Assembly: GCF_037997115.1 (NCBI RefSeq)
Contig: NZ_CP150484.1
Coordinates: 4,040,871 to 4,104,870 of the forward strand
Length of the DNA stretch: 64,000 nt
DNA from: Amycolatopsis coloradensis
GTDB lineage: Bacteria; Actinomycetota; Actinomycetes; Mycobacteriales; Pseudonocardiaceae
Reading direction: 5' to 3'
In this document: positions 16,817 to 24,780 of the stretch, piece after piece
How positions within the stretch are numbered: position 1 is the stretch's first letter
Layout of the letters: every line of letters begins with the position of its first letter
Position numbers and translations under genes: made by a program
The notes under the pieces: generated by a model
Told to the model about the DNA's origin: nothing
Databases searched by the model: none
Seen by the model: only the letters and a program-made list of their open reading frames with translations

Positions 16817-16904
16817 CGCCGATCCGGGTGACGGCCGTGTTTCCCGCTCGTCCTGGCCGGGTACGCGTGACGTTCGAAGTGCGACCAGGAAGAGGCGACC
16901 GACG

Positions 16905-17534
16905 ATGCCGCTGTACGAACATCGAGGGCGTCGCCCGGAGGTCCATCAGAACGCCTATGTGGCGCCGACCGCGGTGCTGTGCGGGAAGGTGCGGGTCGGG
17001 GCGGACGCGAGAGTGCTCTTCGGGGCCGTGCTCACGGCGGAGAACGGTGAGGTCCGCGTCGGCAGGCGCTGGGCGGTGATGGAGAACGCCCTCGTGCGGG
17101 GACGGGCCGCGCATCCGGCGCGGATCGGCGACGACGGTTGTTTCCTGGCCACCGGTTGCGCGGTTTTCCCCGGGGCGCGCTTGGGCGGGCACGGCGAAGT
17201 GCGCGTCAACGCCGTGGTGCACGCGAACACGGTGCTCGCCGCCGACACGGTCGTGCCCATCGGATGGGTGGCGATGGGGGATCTGCCTCCGGAGCGCCAC
17301 GACGACATCTGGGCGGTGCGACGACACCTCGACGGTGTGCGACGACCGGCCTCTCTGATCCCGCGGAGTCCGCGATCTCTTCCAGAGGAGGAAAAATGCG
17401 TATCGGTGTGGTGGCGATGGCCGTGGTCTTGGCCGTGGCCACCGGATGTGCGCCTTCGGACCGGCCCTCTCCGGTGCCGCCCGGCGGAGTGTCGGCAACA
17501 CCCACAGCGCCGGCGCCTTCGGGAACGGAAGTGA
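16905..17534 (+). CDS. Gamma-carbonic-anhydrase-like left-handed beta-helix protein
   Basis: The N-terminal about 145 residues follow the gamma-CA/hexapeptide pattern: MPLYEHRGRRPEVHQNAYVA, then repeats with VGADARVLFGAVL, IGDDGCFLATGCAVFPGARL and VNAVVHANTVL. Two of the three zinc histidines normally in the GHGAxxHG segment are replaced by GCFLATGCAVF, so carbonic anhydrase activity is doubtful. The frame continues to 17534, overlapping the next gene by about 140 bp with a Trp/Arg-rich tail that does not look native. The real C-terminus may have been lost by a frameshift near 17390. The ATG at 16905 is the only family-consistent start. Confidence 0.7.
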   Translation: MPLYEHRGRRPEVHQNAYVAPTAVLCGKVRVGADARVLFGAVLTAENGEVRVGRRWAVMENALVRGRAAHPARIGDDGCFLATGCAVFPGARLGGHGEVRVNAVVHANTVLAADTVVPIGWVAMGDLPPERHDDIWAVRRHLDGVRRPASLIPRSPRSLPEEEKCVSVWWRWPWSWPWPPDVRLRTGPLRCRPAECRQHPQRRRLRERK

Positions 17535-17749
17535 GCGTACGAGGCACCGTGCGAAACGGCGTGGAACCCGGGTGCCTGGTACTCGCCGCACCTGACCGCG
17601 AGTATCTCCTGGTGCGTCCGGTGCCCGAGCTGAAGCCGGGCGTGGAGGCCGTCGTGCGGGGCTCGCTCCGGCCCGGAACGCCGACAACGTGTATGCAAGG
17701 CACTCCGCTCACCGTCCGCACGGCGGAGGTCGCCGGTACCGGGTCGTGA
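17396..17749 (+). CDS. Small secreted lipoprotein, unknown function
   Basis: 117 aa with a lipoprotein signal peptide (MRIGVVAMAVVLAVATGCAP; lipobox ATGC, Cys18). A Pro/Ser/Thr-rich linker follows, then a compact about 70-residue domain with two cysteines (EPGCLVLAA and TTCMQG) that probably form a disulfide. The domain looks like a small beta-barrel. The ATG at 17396 has a strong GAGGAGG four bases before it. It overlaps the tail of the upstream open frame. Function not recognised. Confidence 0.8.
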   Translation: MRIGVVAMAVVLAVATGCAPSDRPSPVPPGGVSATPTAPAPSGTEVSVRGTVRNGVEPGCLVLAAPDREYLLVRPVPELKPGVEAVVRGSLRPGTPTTCMQGTPLTVRTAEVAGTGS

Positions 17750-17879
17750 CGACCCCCCCGTTCGACCGGCGGAGCCTCGCGCTCGGGACGGCCGTTAGGG
17801 TGCTGCTCCGATGATCGCCCGGGAAATCGTCGTCGACGACCACGAGGCGGGAGGTGCGGGGGAGGACGACCTCCGTGAG

Positions 17880-18086
17880 CTAGCCGTCGATGAACATCCA
17901 GAGCTGGACGGAGTACGGATCGGGCCAGGGCAGGGATTCCGGATGGGCCAGCAGTCCTCGCCAGTCGAGACGGATGAACTGGATGACCCAGGTGTAGCAC
18001 TCGCTCGACCCGGTGCCCATGCCCTCGAACACGGAGTCGTCGACACGGGTGATCGCCACCTCGGCGTCAGAATCCCCGGAACACAC
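17880..18086 (-). CDS. Small hypothetical protein
   Basis: Open frame of 68 codons whose C-terminal half (CYTWVIQFIRLDWRGLLAHP then WPDPYSVQLWMFIDG) is rich in aromatics and reads like real protein rather than a shadow frame. It begins inside the last 20 bases of the DUF6924 gene, so it could be translated from the same message. The start is uncertain (GTG at 18086, or ATG near 18020). No family recognised. Confidence 0.4.
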   Translation of the reverse strand: MCSGDSDAEVAITRVDDSVFEGMGTGSSECYTWVIQFIRLDWRGLLAHPESLPWPDPYSVQLWMFIDG

Positions 18087-18474
18087 CGTCGGCGCTCACC
18101 GACCCCGTGAAGTCTTCCCAGTCCATGTTTCCCAGGTTGATGTTGTTCTCCACGCTCGGCAGCTCGGCGGACACCACCCGGAACGGCTGATGATCAACGC
18201 CCCGGAGCGGAAGAACCCAGACGGCAAGGATGGGATGTTCGGCGTTCGTGAGGGTCGTCTTGTCCGCGAGGAACGAAACGATCGCTCCAGTCGTCTGCTT
18301 TGCCTTCAACGCTTCGGCGCTCAAACCCGCGAAAGCTGGATCGTTCACCACGGCGACACTCGCCTGGAACCCCTCATCGCTGGGCGTCCGTACCTCGTGG
18401 GCCAGAGAATCCCAGGCACTGTCGTCACCGAACCAAGTGCGGACCAAGACTGAGCCGACCGGTAACTCCGCCAT
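18067..18474 (-). CDS. DUF6924-type protein
   Basis: 135 aa matching the DUF6924 layout from start to end: PVGSVLVRTWFGDDSAWDSL at the N-terminus, VAVVNDPAFAGLSAEAL, the core strand LAVWVLPLRG, and the closing pattern NNINLGNMDWEDF with terminal GVFRGF. Function unknown. The ATG at 18474 gives the expected length. Confidence 0.75.
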   Translation of the reverse strand: MAELPVGSVLVRTWFGDDSAWDSLAHEVRTPSDEGFQASVAVVNDPAFAGLSAEALKAKQTTGAIVSFLADKTTLTNAEHPILAVWVLPLRGVDHQPFRVVSAELPSVENNINLGNMDWEDFTGSVSADGVFRGF

Positions 18475-18536
18475 GCACGCACCCTAGCGGAGGCAGGCCC
18501 GAACGCGGACGGCTTCGACGAATCGCCGCGACGTGC

Positions 18537-18725
18537 TCAGCCGAGTCGCGCTTTCGCGGCGTCGTAATCCGCTCGCGCTTTCTGCACGGCCGTCATCCGC
18601 CGCTCCGTCCAGTGAGCGATGCCGTTCACCTGGTCCGCGGCTTCCTTGCCGAGTTCGGTGAGGGAGTAGTCCACCCTGGGTGGGATCACCGGCTTGGCGT
18701 CGCGGAGTACCACCGGCTGACGCCG
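18537..18725 (-). pseudogene. C-terminal fragment of an HxlR-family regulator
   Basis: The last about 57 codons read VLRDAKPVIPPRVDYSLTEL then GKEAADQVNGIAHWTERRMT, the wing and dimer helix of HxlR winged-helix regulators (family pattern PPrVEYsLTplG...L..W). Upstream the same frame encodes nothing family-like and the recognition helix is missing, so this is a truncated relic. Confidence 0.65.
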
Positions 18726-19237
18726 GAGTTCGAGCGCATCCATCCAACGTGTGCCGGGCTGCCCGAAGAGTGTCATCGGTTGACGGCCAACACTTTCCAC
18801 GACCCGATTTTCGCGCTGAGATACCGCGTTCCCCGGTACTCGGAATGGCCGGACGGCCGCCGCTGCCGCCCGCCTGGATCGACACGGCGCCGGTCGAGCC
18901 GGCGGCAACCCGGCCGAGGCCGAGCATGACCGCGCCCGGTCCTGACCACCTGGCAAGGATCGACCTGACCGCGTCTCGGACCTCCGGTCGACAACCAGCC
19001 GATCTGTGGCGACCGTGGTCAATGTCGAGGGGTTCCGTTCCGGCCGGTGACCATTCGGCCGTGGCCGGGCGCGCTCGACGACAGCCGGTCTCCCTTGGAC
19101 AGTCCTTTGCGGACACATACTTCCACCTGGTGATATCCGCCGTAGCGGTCCGGTAACGTCCGTTGCGCCGATGGGAACGGTGTGGTCTGGTATCGGAATC
19201 CGCGGTCGGGTGGAGCGCGGCCGGTGAGGAGGCGGGG
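18726..19237. other. Gap between HxlR relic and potassium-channel gene
   Basis: About 500 bp without a supportable gene. Open frames on both strands lack family features and are Arg/Pro-rich shadows. A minus-strand stretch near 18815-18950 (LGLGRVAAGSTGAVSIQAGG) looks vaguely coding and may be a further eroded gene, but I cannot name it. The last 15 bases hold the ribosome site GAGGAGG of the channel gene. Confidence 0.4.
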
Positions 19238-20275
19238 GTGTCGTTCGTCTTGGCGCGGCTGCTGGCCCGCTGGGTGTTGCAGCAGGGCTGGATGCTTCCT
19301 GTCGTCGTGGTCATCTTCGTCTTCGCGACCAGTTGGCCGCTGATGGTGCTGGCCGAACCCGCGGGCAGTGAGCTCGTCCAGCCCGGGAACTACTGGTGGT
19401 ACTTCGTGGTCACGGCCGCGACGGTCGGCTACGGCGACTTTTCGCCGGAGACGACCGCGGGGCATTTCGTCGGGGCCTATGTCATCATCGGCGGGATCGC
19501 GACGCTCACCACGGTGTTCACCAAGCTCGCTTCCAGGCTCGAACAGGCGAAGGGACGGCGGATGCAGGGGATGGAAGCCGTACGGGCGAGTGGGCACACG
19601 CTCCTGATCGGCTATACACCAGGCCGCACCGAGCGCATCGTCGCGCAACTCATCGCCGACGGCGTGACCGGACTCGTCCTGTGCGCGAGCGACGAAGTGC
19701 AGGTGCACCCCATGCCGTCGCAGCCGGTGGACTTCGTCCGCGGTGAGCCGACGGCGGCCGACGTGCTCGCTCGGGCCGCCGTCGCGCAGGCGGGCACCAT
19801 CCTGGTCGACATGGGCGACGACAACGAGGCCTTGGCCGTCGCGGTGACCGTTGACCACGCGAACCGGTCGGCGCATGTCGTGGTGACGTTGCGGGACATG
19901 GAGAAGTCCGAGCTGGTCCGCTACGTGGACCCCCGGATCAAGTGCGTGCAGTGGCACACACCGCGGATGGTCACGGAAGAACTGACCTCCCCGGGAATCG
20001 CCGAGGTCTACTCCGAGCTGATGACGGCAGGCGGAGCGGGGACGTACTCGGTCGTCTTGCCCGAGTCGCTGGGGCGGCTGAGCACCGAGAAATGCCGGCT
20101 GGCGCTGGGCCGCGCTTTCGGTGCCACGGTTCTGGCCGCACGGACCGACGACGACCTGGTGGTCAACCCTTCGTGGGACGGCGATCTCCCGGCAGGCTCA
20201 GTGCTCTACTACGTCAGCCCCCGGCGCCTCACCGGCGCGGAGATCGAAACGGCTCTGCGAGGACTCGGCCGTTGA
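19238..20275 (+). CDS. Potassium channel with RCK (TrkA-N) domain
   Basis: 345 aa. Two membrane helices (about 16-38 and 78-98) flank a pore with the K+ selectivity filter TVGYGD (62-67). The cytoplasmic part starts with a Rossmann RCK/TrkA-N domain (TLLIGYTPGRTERIVAQLI, about 121-240) and ends in a TrkA-C-like region. This is the MthK/Kch layout: ligand-gated K+ efflux. The usual GxGxxG is GYTPGR, so nucleotide binding may be altered. The GTG at 19238 was chosen for the GAGGAGG five bases upstream; a longer start at 19163 would add an unlikely tail. Confidence 0.88.
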   Translation: MSFVLARLLARWVLQQGWMLPVVVVIFVFATSWPLMVLAEPAGSELVQPGNYWWYFVVTAATVGYGDFSPETTAGHFVGAYVIIGGIATLTTVFTKLASRLEQAKGRRMQGMEAVRASGHTLLIGYTPGRTERIVAQLIADGVTGLVLCASDEVQVHPMPSQPVDFVRGEPTAADVLARAAVAQAGTILVDMGDDNEALAVAVTVDHANRSAHVVVTLRDMEKSELVRYVDPRIKCVQWHTPRMVTEELTSPGIAEVYSELMTAGGAGTYSVVLPESLGRLSTEKCRLALGRAFGATVLAARTDDDLVVNPSWDGDLPAGSVLYYVSPRRLTGAEIETALRGLGR

Positions 20276-20349
20276 TCCATGCCTCGCGTGCAACGGACAG
20301 CCGCGACGCTCGCGAAGGGCCCAGGAACGCCTCGACTGCCTTCCCCAAG

Positions 20350-20531
20350 TGTCCACAAAGGACGCTCTTTCCCGCTGGATGTCCGCTTGATGCTTGTATG
20401 TACGGATTTCAAGTGGGGTCGTGAGTGACAAGGATGGTTCTAACCCTCTTTATCACTCACGACCCCTTCGTGAAACCACTCAAATCGGGCCGATCGGGCG
20501 CCGTCCTCTCGGAGAGAGGCCTTTGTGGACA
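20350..20531. repeat. Long-range inverted repeat enclosing a hairpin
   Basis: TGTCCACAAAGG at 20350-20361 is repeated as its exact reverse complement at 20520-20531. The arms enclose a second, independent palindrome (20415-20466). No gene is present. The compound structure resembles mobile palindromic intergenic elements. Confidence 0.55.
20415..20466. repeat. Perfect 14-bp-arm hairpin
   Basis: GGGGTCGTGAGTGA (20415-20428) pairs perfectly with TCACTCACGACCCC (20453-20466) around a 24-base loop. It lies about 140 bp after the channel gene stop and could act as a terminator, but there is no T-run and the loop is long. Confidence 0.7.
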
Positions 20532-20576
20532 GTTGGGTCGGCGGTGGCGTCCCGCAAGTGGTCGTGCAGCCGGAGC

Positions 20577-20635
20577 GTGTCGCGAAAGGGACCTTCGCGA
20601 CGCCTGATGTCCCGAAAGTGGCTTTCGCGACACCT
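20577..20635. repeat. Tandem GCGAAA...TTCGC hairpins
   Basis: Two adjacent near-palindromes: GTCGCGAA...TTCGCGAC (around 20578-20602) and GTCCCGAAAG...CTTTCGCGAC (around 20609-20632). The same kind of element recurs at 24640-24662. They run into the remains of the MEDS gene, which suggests insertion into it. Confidence 0.5.
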
Positions 20636-20694
20636 GGGTGCGGAGACCGCGAACATGACTTGCGGGACAGCGCCTTGGGGCCCGGCACCGAGAC

Positions 20695-20829
20695 CGCGAC
20701 CGGTTCGTCCCTGTCCAGGCCTTCCCGGATGAAGGGAACGGTGCCCGTCAGGTAGTCGTCCTGCCCGCGATAGAACAACGCGAGGTGGACGAAGGGGTCG
20801 GTGCCCGCGGCCGCCGTGGTCGGATTCAC
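20695..20829 (-). pseudogene. N-terminal fragment of a MEDS-domain sensor gene
   Basis: From GTG 20829 the translation gives FVHLALFYRGQDDYLTGTVP then FIREGLDRDEPVAVSVPG, the start of the MEDS sensor domain seen in actinobacterial anti-sigma/histidine kinase-like proteins (normally about 300 aa). After about 43 codons the frame enters the palindromic repeat DNA and the homology stops, so the gene is truncated. Confidence 0.65.
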
Positions 20830-20943
20830 CGTGACCGGATGCCCTCGTTCAGCGGATTCACGTACTCCTCGGCTCTTGCTGCTCGTCTACAGCCTAATCG
20901 TCCGGCGAATCCGGTCGTTCGCCTCCGGCGCAGGTAGGCCGAG

Positions 20944-21177
20944 GTGTCGAACGTGATTCCGCTACCGGAGGATCCGGAGCGGATGGTGCACGCCGAAGCG
21001 CGGATCGGGACCGGCGTGGTGTTCTTCGCCGACTCCGGGGCCGGCGGGATGCGCCGCTTGGAGTCGCCCTCGGACCCGGTGCACGTCCAGCTGTGGGCCA
21101 CCGTGCCGGAACCCGAAGACGTCTTCGTCGACCCGTTCGGGACGTTGTGGTGGCTCAGCACGAACACGCCGGGCTGA
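20944..21177 (+). pseudogene. Remnant of a PhnB/VOC-superfamily gene
   Basis: 77 codons read MVHAEARIGTGVVFFADSG and VHVQLWATVPEPEDVF, joined directly to VDPFGTLWWLSTN. In PhnB-like VOC proteins these are the start, middle and end of one about 130-residue fold; here about 30 residues between them are missing. It is probably an internally deleted gene. The GTG at 20944 and the stop are intact, so a short product could still be made. Confidence 0.5.
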
Positions 21178-21181
21178 TCCC

Positions 21182-21817
21182 GTGTCGACGGTTCGCATGT
21201 TGGTCTTGGGCGCGGTCCGGCGGCGTGACCGCGCCCATGGCTACCAGGTTCGTTCCGACCTGGAGTCGTGGGGCGCGCACGAGTGGGCGACGGCGACCTC
21301 GGGTTCGGTGTATCACGCGCTCAAGGCCATGACCGGACAGGACTTGCTCGTTCTCCACGAGACCGTTTCCAGCGAGGCGGGCGGTCCGCCACGGATGGAA
21401 TACGAGATCACCGCGAAGGGCGAACAGAGCTACTTCACCCTGCTCCGCAAGGCACTCGCCAGCCGCGATCCCCGGCTGGACATGCTCGCCGCTGCGGTGG
21501 GTCTCATCGAGGACCTGACCCGCGCCGAGGCGATCGGCCTGCTCCGGCAACGCGCCGAGGCGATGCGCCAGTGGCCGGCGAGCATCATCGCGCACCTGCC
21601 GCCCGATGCCGACCTCGACGGCTGGAGCCCGGTCGGATGGCGGGTGAGGCCTAGAGCGGAGCGCGCTTCTTACGACACTTACGTTTTCTTTACGGCGGGC
21701 GCGGTGATTCTTAGCGCTGGTTCGTTAGTGTCCGCGTCGGTGTGCGGCCATCACGAGTGGCGTGCCAGGTTCGCCTCGTGGGAGGTGTACGTGCGATTCG
21801 GGGAGGGCACGGGATGA
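21182..21817 (+). CDS. PadR-family transcriptional regulator, altered C-terminus
   Basis: 211 codons. The N-terminal part is a PadR winged helix: [20 protein letters not shown] then [20 protein letters not shown] and [15 protein letters not shown] dimerisation helix region follows to about residue 155. After GWSPVGWRV the translation turns unrelated and runs through the A/T-rich promoter region of the next gene, overlapping it by four bases. The native C-terminus has probably been lost by a frameshift near 21650. The start is the GTG at 21182. Confidence 0.7.
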   Translation: MSTVRMLVLGAVRRRDRAHGYQVRSDLESWGAHEWATATSGSVYHALKAMTGQDLLVLHETVSSEAGGPPRMEYEITAKGEQSYFTLLRKALASRDPRLDMLAAAVGLIEDLTRAEAIGLLRQRAEAMRQWPASIIAHLPPDADLDGWSPVGWRVRPRAERASYDTYVFFTAGAVILSAGSLVSASVCGHHEWRARFASWEVYVRFGEGTG

Positions 21818-23793
21818 CCGAGGTACCGGAGCATGCTGTCCCGGAGCGGGTGGAGAGCCCGGTCCGGCAGGCGGCGCCCACGGGGAAGGTCGGCCGGTGG
21901 CTGATGGAGCACCGGGTCCAGCCGGTGGGGCCGGAGAGTCACGAGGAGCACGCCACTCCGCAGTCGTGGTGGAAGGTCATGTGTCTCACCGGCGTGGACT
22001 ACTTCTCCACGTTGTCGTATCTGCCAGGGATCGCCGCGCTGGCGGCGGGCGCGCTGTCGCCGCTGGCGACGTTGCTGATCGTGGCGCTGACGTTGCTGGG
22101 CATGCTGCCGATGTACCGGCGGGTGGCGAAGGAGAGCCCGCACGGTCAGGGTTCGGTCGCGATGCTGGAGAATCTGCTGCCGTTCTGGCGCGGCAAGATC
22201 TTCGTCTTGGTGCTACTGGGTTTCGTCGCGACGTCGTGGATCATCACGATCACGCTGTCCTCGGCGGACGCCACGGTGCACGCGCTGGAGAATCCGATCA
22301 CCCCGTCGTTCCTGCACGGGCACGAGGTGCTGATCACGGTCGTCCTGCTGCTGATCCTCGGCGGGGTGTTCCTGCTCGGGTTCAGTGAGGCGGTCGGTGT
22401 CGCGATCCCGCTGGTCGCGATCTTCCTGTTGCTCAACGCGGTGGTCGTGGTCGCCGGGGTCGGCGAGGTGGTCGCCGATGCCGCCGCGTTCGATCGCTGG
22501 CTGGACGCGCTCACCTCCGGAGGAGGCGGATTCGGCGGTGTCATCGGCCCGGCGATCCTGGCGTTCCCCTTGCTGGTGCTCGGTTTGTCGGGTTTCGAGA
22601 CCGGTGTGAGCATGATGCCGCTGGTGGCGGCCAAGGGTGAGAACGCCGAACGGAAACTGGCGAACCGGATCCGCAACACCCGCAAACTGCTCACCGCCGC
22701 CGCGCTGATCATGTCGGTGTACCTGATCGCGACCAGCTTCGTCACCACGGTCCTGATCCCGGCCGAGAAGTTCCGGCCGGGCGGAGAGGCGAACGGCCGC
22801 GCGCTGGCCTACCTCGCGCACGAGTTGCTGGGCGAGTGGGTCGGCACGGCGTACGACATCAGCAGCATCCTGATCCTGTGGTTCGCCGGTGCGTCGGCGA
22901 TGGCCGGATTGATCAACATCGTGCCGCGCTACCTGCCCGCGTACGGGATGGCGCCGGACTGGGCGCGGGCGGTCCGTCCGGTGGTGCTGGTCTACACCGC
23001 GATCTGCGTCCTGGTCACGATCATCTTCAACGCCGACGTCAACGCCCAGGCCGGGGCGTACGCCACCGGGATCCTCGCGATGATGGTGTCGGCGTCGGTC
23101 GCGGTGGCCATCTCCGCGGCGAAGAAGCGGCAGCGCAAGGCGGCGATCGCGTTCGCCGTGCTGACCCTGATCCTGATCTACGCCTTGGTGGAGAACGTCA
23201 TCGAGAAGCCCGACGGCCTCACCATCTCCGCGTTCTTCATCATCGGGATCATCGTGGTGTCACTGATCTCGCGGGTCACCCGCACCACGGAACTGCGGGT
23301 GGACCACATCGAGTTCGACGAGCCCGCGCGCCGGTTCGTCACCGAGTCGATCGCGCACGACGGCGCGCTCACCATCATCGCGAACCGGCGCCAGGCCGGG
23401 GACGCCGACGAATACCGGGCGAAAGAAGCGGAACAGCGCGGCCTGAACCCGGTACCCGGCGCCGCCGACGTCCTGTTCCTCGAAATCGACGTCATCGACC
23501 CGTCCGGCTTCAGCGACGTGCTGAAGGTCCGCGGTGTCGAGATCGAGGGATTCCGGGTACTGCGCGCGGAAAGCCCCGCCGCCCCGAACGCGATCGCGGC
23601 CATCCTGCTCGCCCTGCGCGACACCACCGGTGTGCGGCCCCAATGCCATTTCGAGTGGAGCGAGGGCAATCCGCTCGGGCATCTGTTCCGTTACCTGATC
23701 CTCGGCCGCGGCGACACCGCCCCGGTCGTCCGCGAGATCATCCGCACCAGCGAACGCGATCCGGCGCTCCGCCCGGGAATCCACGTCGGCTGA
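21814..23793 (+). CDS. APC-superfamily amino acid/cation permease
   Basis: Membrane transporter of 659 aa with about 12 hydrophobic helices between residues 50 and 495. The APC N-terminal signature region is visible ([20 protein letters not shown]), with a conserved stretch [19 protein letters not shown] soluble C-terminal domain of about 160 residues follows. Proteins of this type transport amino acids or are KUP-like; the substrate is not assignable. The ATG at 21814 has GGGAGGG seven bases upstream. An A/T-rich segment at 21665-21740 is the likely promoter. Confidence 0.82.
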   Translation: MTEVPEHAVPERVESPVRQAAPTGKVGRWLMEHRVQPVGPESHEEHATPQSWWKVMCLTGVDYFSTLSYLPGIAALAAGALSPLATLLIVALTLLGMLPMYRRVAKESPHGQGSVAMLENLLPFWRGKIFVLVLLGFVATSWIITITLSSADATVHALENPITPSFLHGHEVLITVVLLLILGGVFLLGFSEAVGVAIPLVAIFLLLNAVVVVAGVGEVVADAAAFDRWLDALTSGGGGFGGVIGPAILAFPLLVLGLSGFETGVSMMPLVAAKGENAERKLANRIRNTRKLLTAAALIMSVYLIATSFVTTVLIPAEKFRPGGEANGRALAYLAHELLGEWVGTAYDISSILILWFAGASAMAGLINIVPRYLPAYGMAPDWARAVRPVVLVYTAICVLVTIIFNADVNAQAGAYATGILAMMVSASVAVAISAAKKRQRKAAIAFAVLTLILIYALVENVIEKPDGLTISAFFIIGIIVVSLISRVTRTTELRVDHIEFDEPARRFVTESIAHDGALTIIANRRQAGDADEYRAKEAEQRGLNPVPGAADVLFLEIDVIDPSGFSDVLKVRGVEIEGFRVLRAESPAAPNAIAAILLALRDTTGVRPQCHFEWSEGNPLGHLFRYLILGRGDTAPVVREIIRTSERDPALRPGIHVG

Positions 23794-23806
23794 CGACAGG
23801 CGTCGG

Positions 23807-23990
23807 TCACAGGCTCGCCAGAACCTGCTTCGCGGCCCGCTCACCCGACGAGGCCGCGTCGGCCAGTGAAGGCATGCCGAGCTGATGATCACCAGCCAGG
23901 TGCACGGGGCCGAGGTGCCGGCGCAAGGTCGGCAGCGAGGCCCGTCCGCCGGATGCCCGGAACGGCACGACCCCGGGGATGCCGCCGGAC
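23807..23990 (-). pseudogene. C-terminal fragment of a flavin amine oxidase/desaturase-type gene
   Basis: On the minus strand a frame ending at 23807 reads LPTLRRHLGPVHLAGDHQLG then MPSLADAASSGERAAKQVLA. This is the standard C-terminal FAD-binding end of amine oxidases (aGD...pSl..A..SG..AA). Only about 55 codons remain and no start precedes them. Confidence 0.6.
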
Positions 23991-24192
23991 GATCGCCTTG
24001 CCTGCGATTTCCGCTCTGCTGCAAAAGTCTCGCCGTCCGGTGGGGAGAGGTGGCAGGCTGTTCCCGTGCCCAGGGGAGGGGAACGATGATCCGGAAAGTG
24101 ATGTTCGTCGGCGCCGCGATGCCGCCGCGGTTTGCGACGAGGAGCAGGACGGTAATGGTGTCTACGCCGAGTGTGTGCACCAAGGACTGACG

Positions 24193-24571
24193 ATGGACCG
24201 GTTCGTGGATTCGCTCGGAACCGCGTACCGGCGGCTGATCGAGAGCGGGGCGGTCTCGTTCAGAGTCGACCCTGGTGTCGTCCGGGGTCAAGCCTGCTGT
24301 CCCGGGCGCGCCGCGCCTGGAGCTGCGCATGACCGAACGCGGCGGGGAACTGTTCATCGACGATCTGGACCCGTTCGAAGTGGACTCGCCGGAGGACTTC
24401 GAGGAGTTCGCGGCGCTCATACAGGCGCTGGTCGAGGGTGAGCTTGAGGTGGTCTTCAGGAGGACCTTGCTCGGCTGGCGTCCGGCGGCGGTCGAATGGC
24501 CCGGCGGTCGGTGGTCGCTTCCGGGGTTGGGTTTCCGGTCACGCCGGGAGAAGGTGCGGGCATACGGCTGA
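24193..24571 (+). pseudogene. Frameshifted hypothetical gene
   Basis: From ATG 24193 the frame reads MDRFVDSLGTAYRRLIESGA then VSFRVDP, after which the sense continues in the +1 frame: LELRMTERGGELFIDDLDPF and FEEFAALIQALVEGELEVVF, ending at 24571. Both halves have natural composition, while the continuing original frame becomes Arg/Gly-rich. One indel near 24270-24280 joins them into a protein of about 125 aa. Family not recognised. Confidence 0.5.
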
Positions 24572-24596
24572 GCCGGTGGAGAGCCTGCGCTTTGTG

Positions 24597-24745
24597 TCCA
24601 TAAAGGACAATTCTGGCGGCTTGGGGCCAGAGGTGGCGTGTTGCGAAAGCCACTTTCGCAACGTCGGGGGCGGACCATCGGGCCCAGCTTGAGGGAACGC
24701 GCGTCGAAGCACACGAACCGGACGACAAAAAGAAGCACGCCCCGA
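24597..24745. repeat. Intergenic palindrome cluster
   Basis: Three short hairpins lie between the frameshifted gene and the ABC operon: TGTCC-ATAAA-GGACA (24597-24611), a perfect 10-bp-arm hairpin GTTGCGAAAG/CTTTCGCAAC at 24640-24662, and TGTCC...GGACA about 24742-24760. The first and second are variants of elements near 20350 and 20577. They may serve as terminators for the convergent ABC operon. Confidence 0.6.
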
Positions 24746-24780
24746 AACTGTCCCTAATGGACAGTCGAGTGCCTCCATGG

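Noticed and set aside
18484..19314. Minus-strand frame across the gap before the channel gene
   Set aside because: No domain and strongly biased composition; only the HxlR remnant in a different frame has real similarity.
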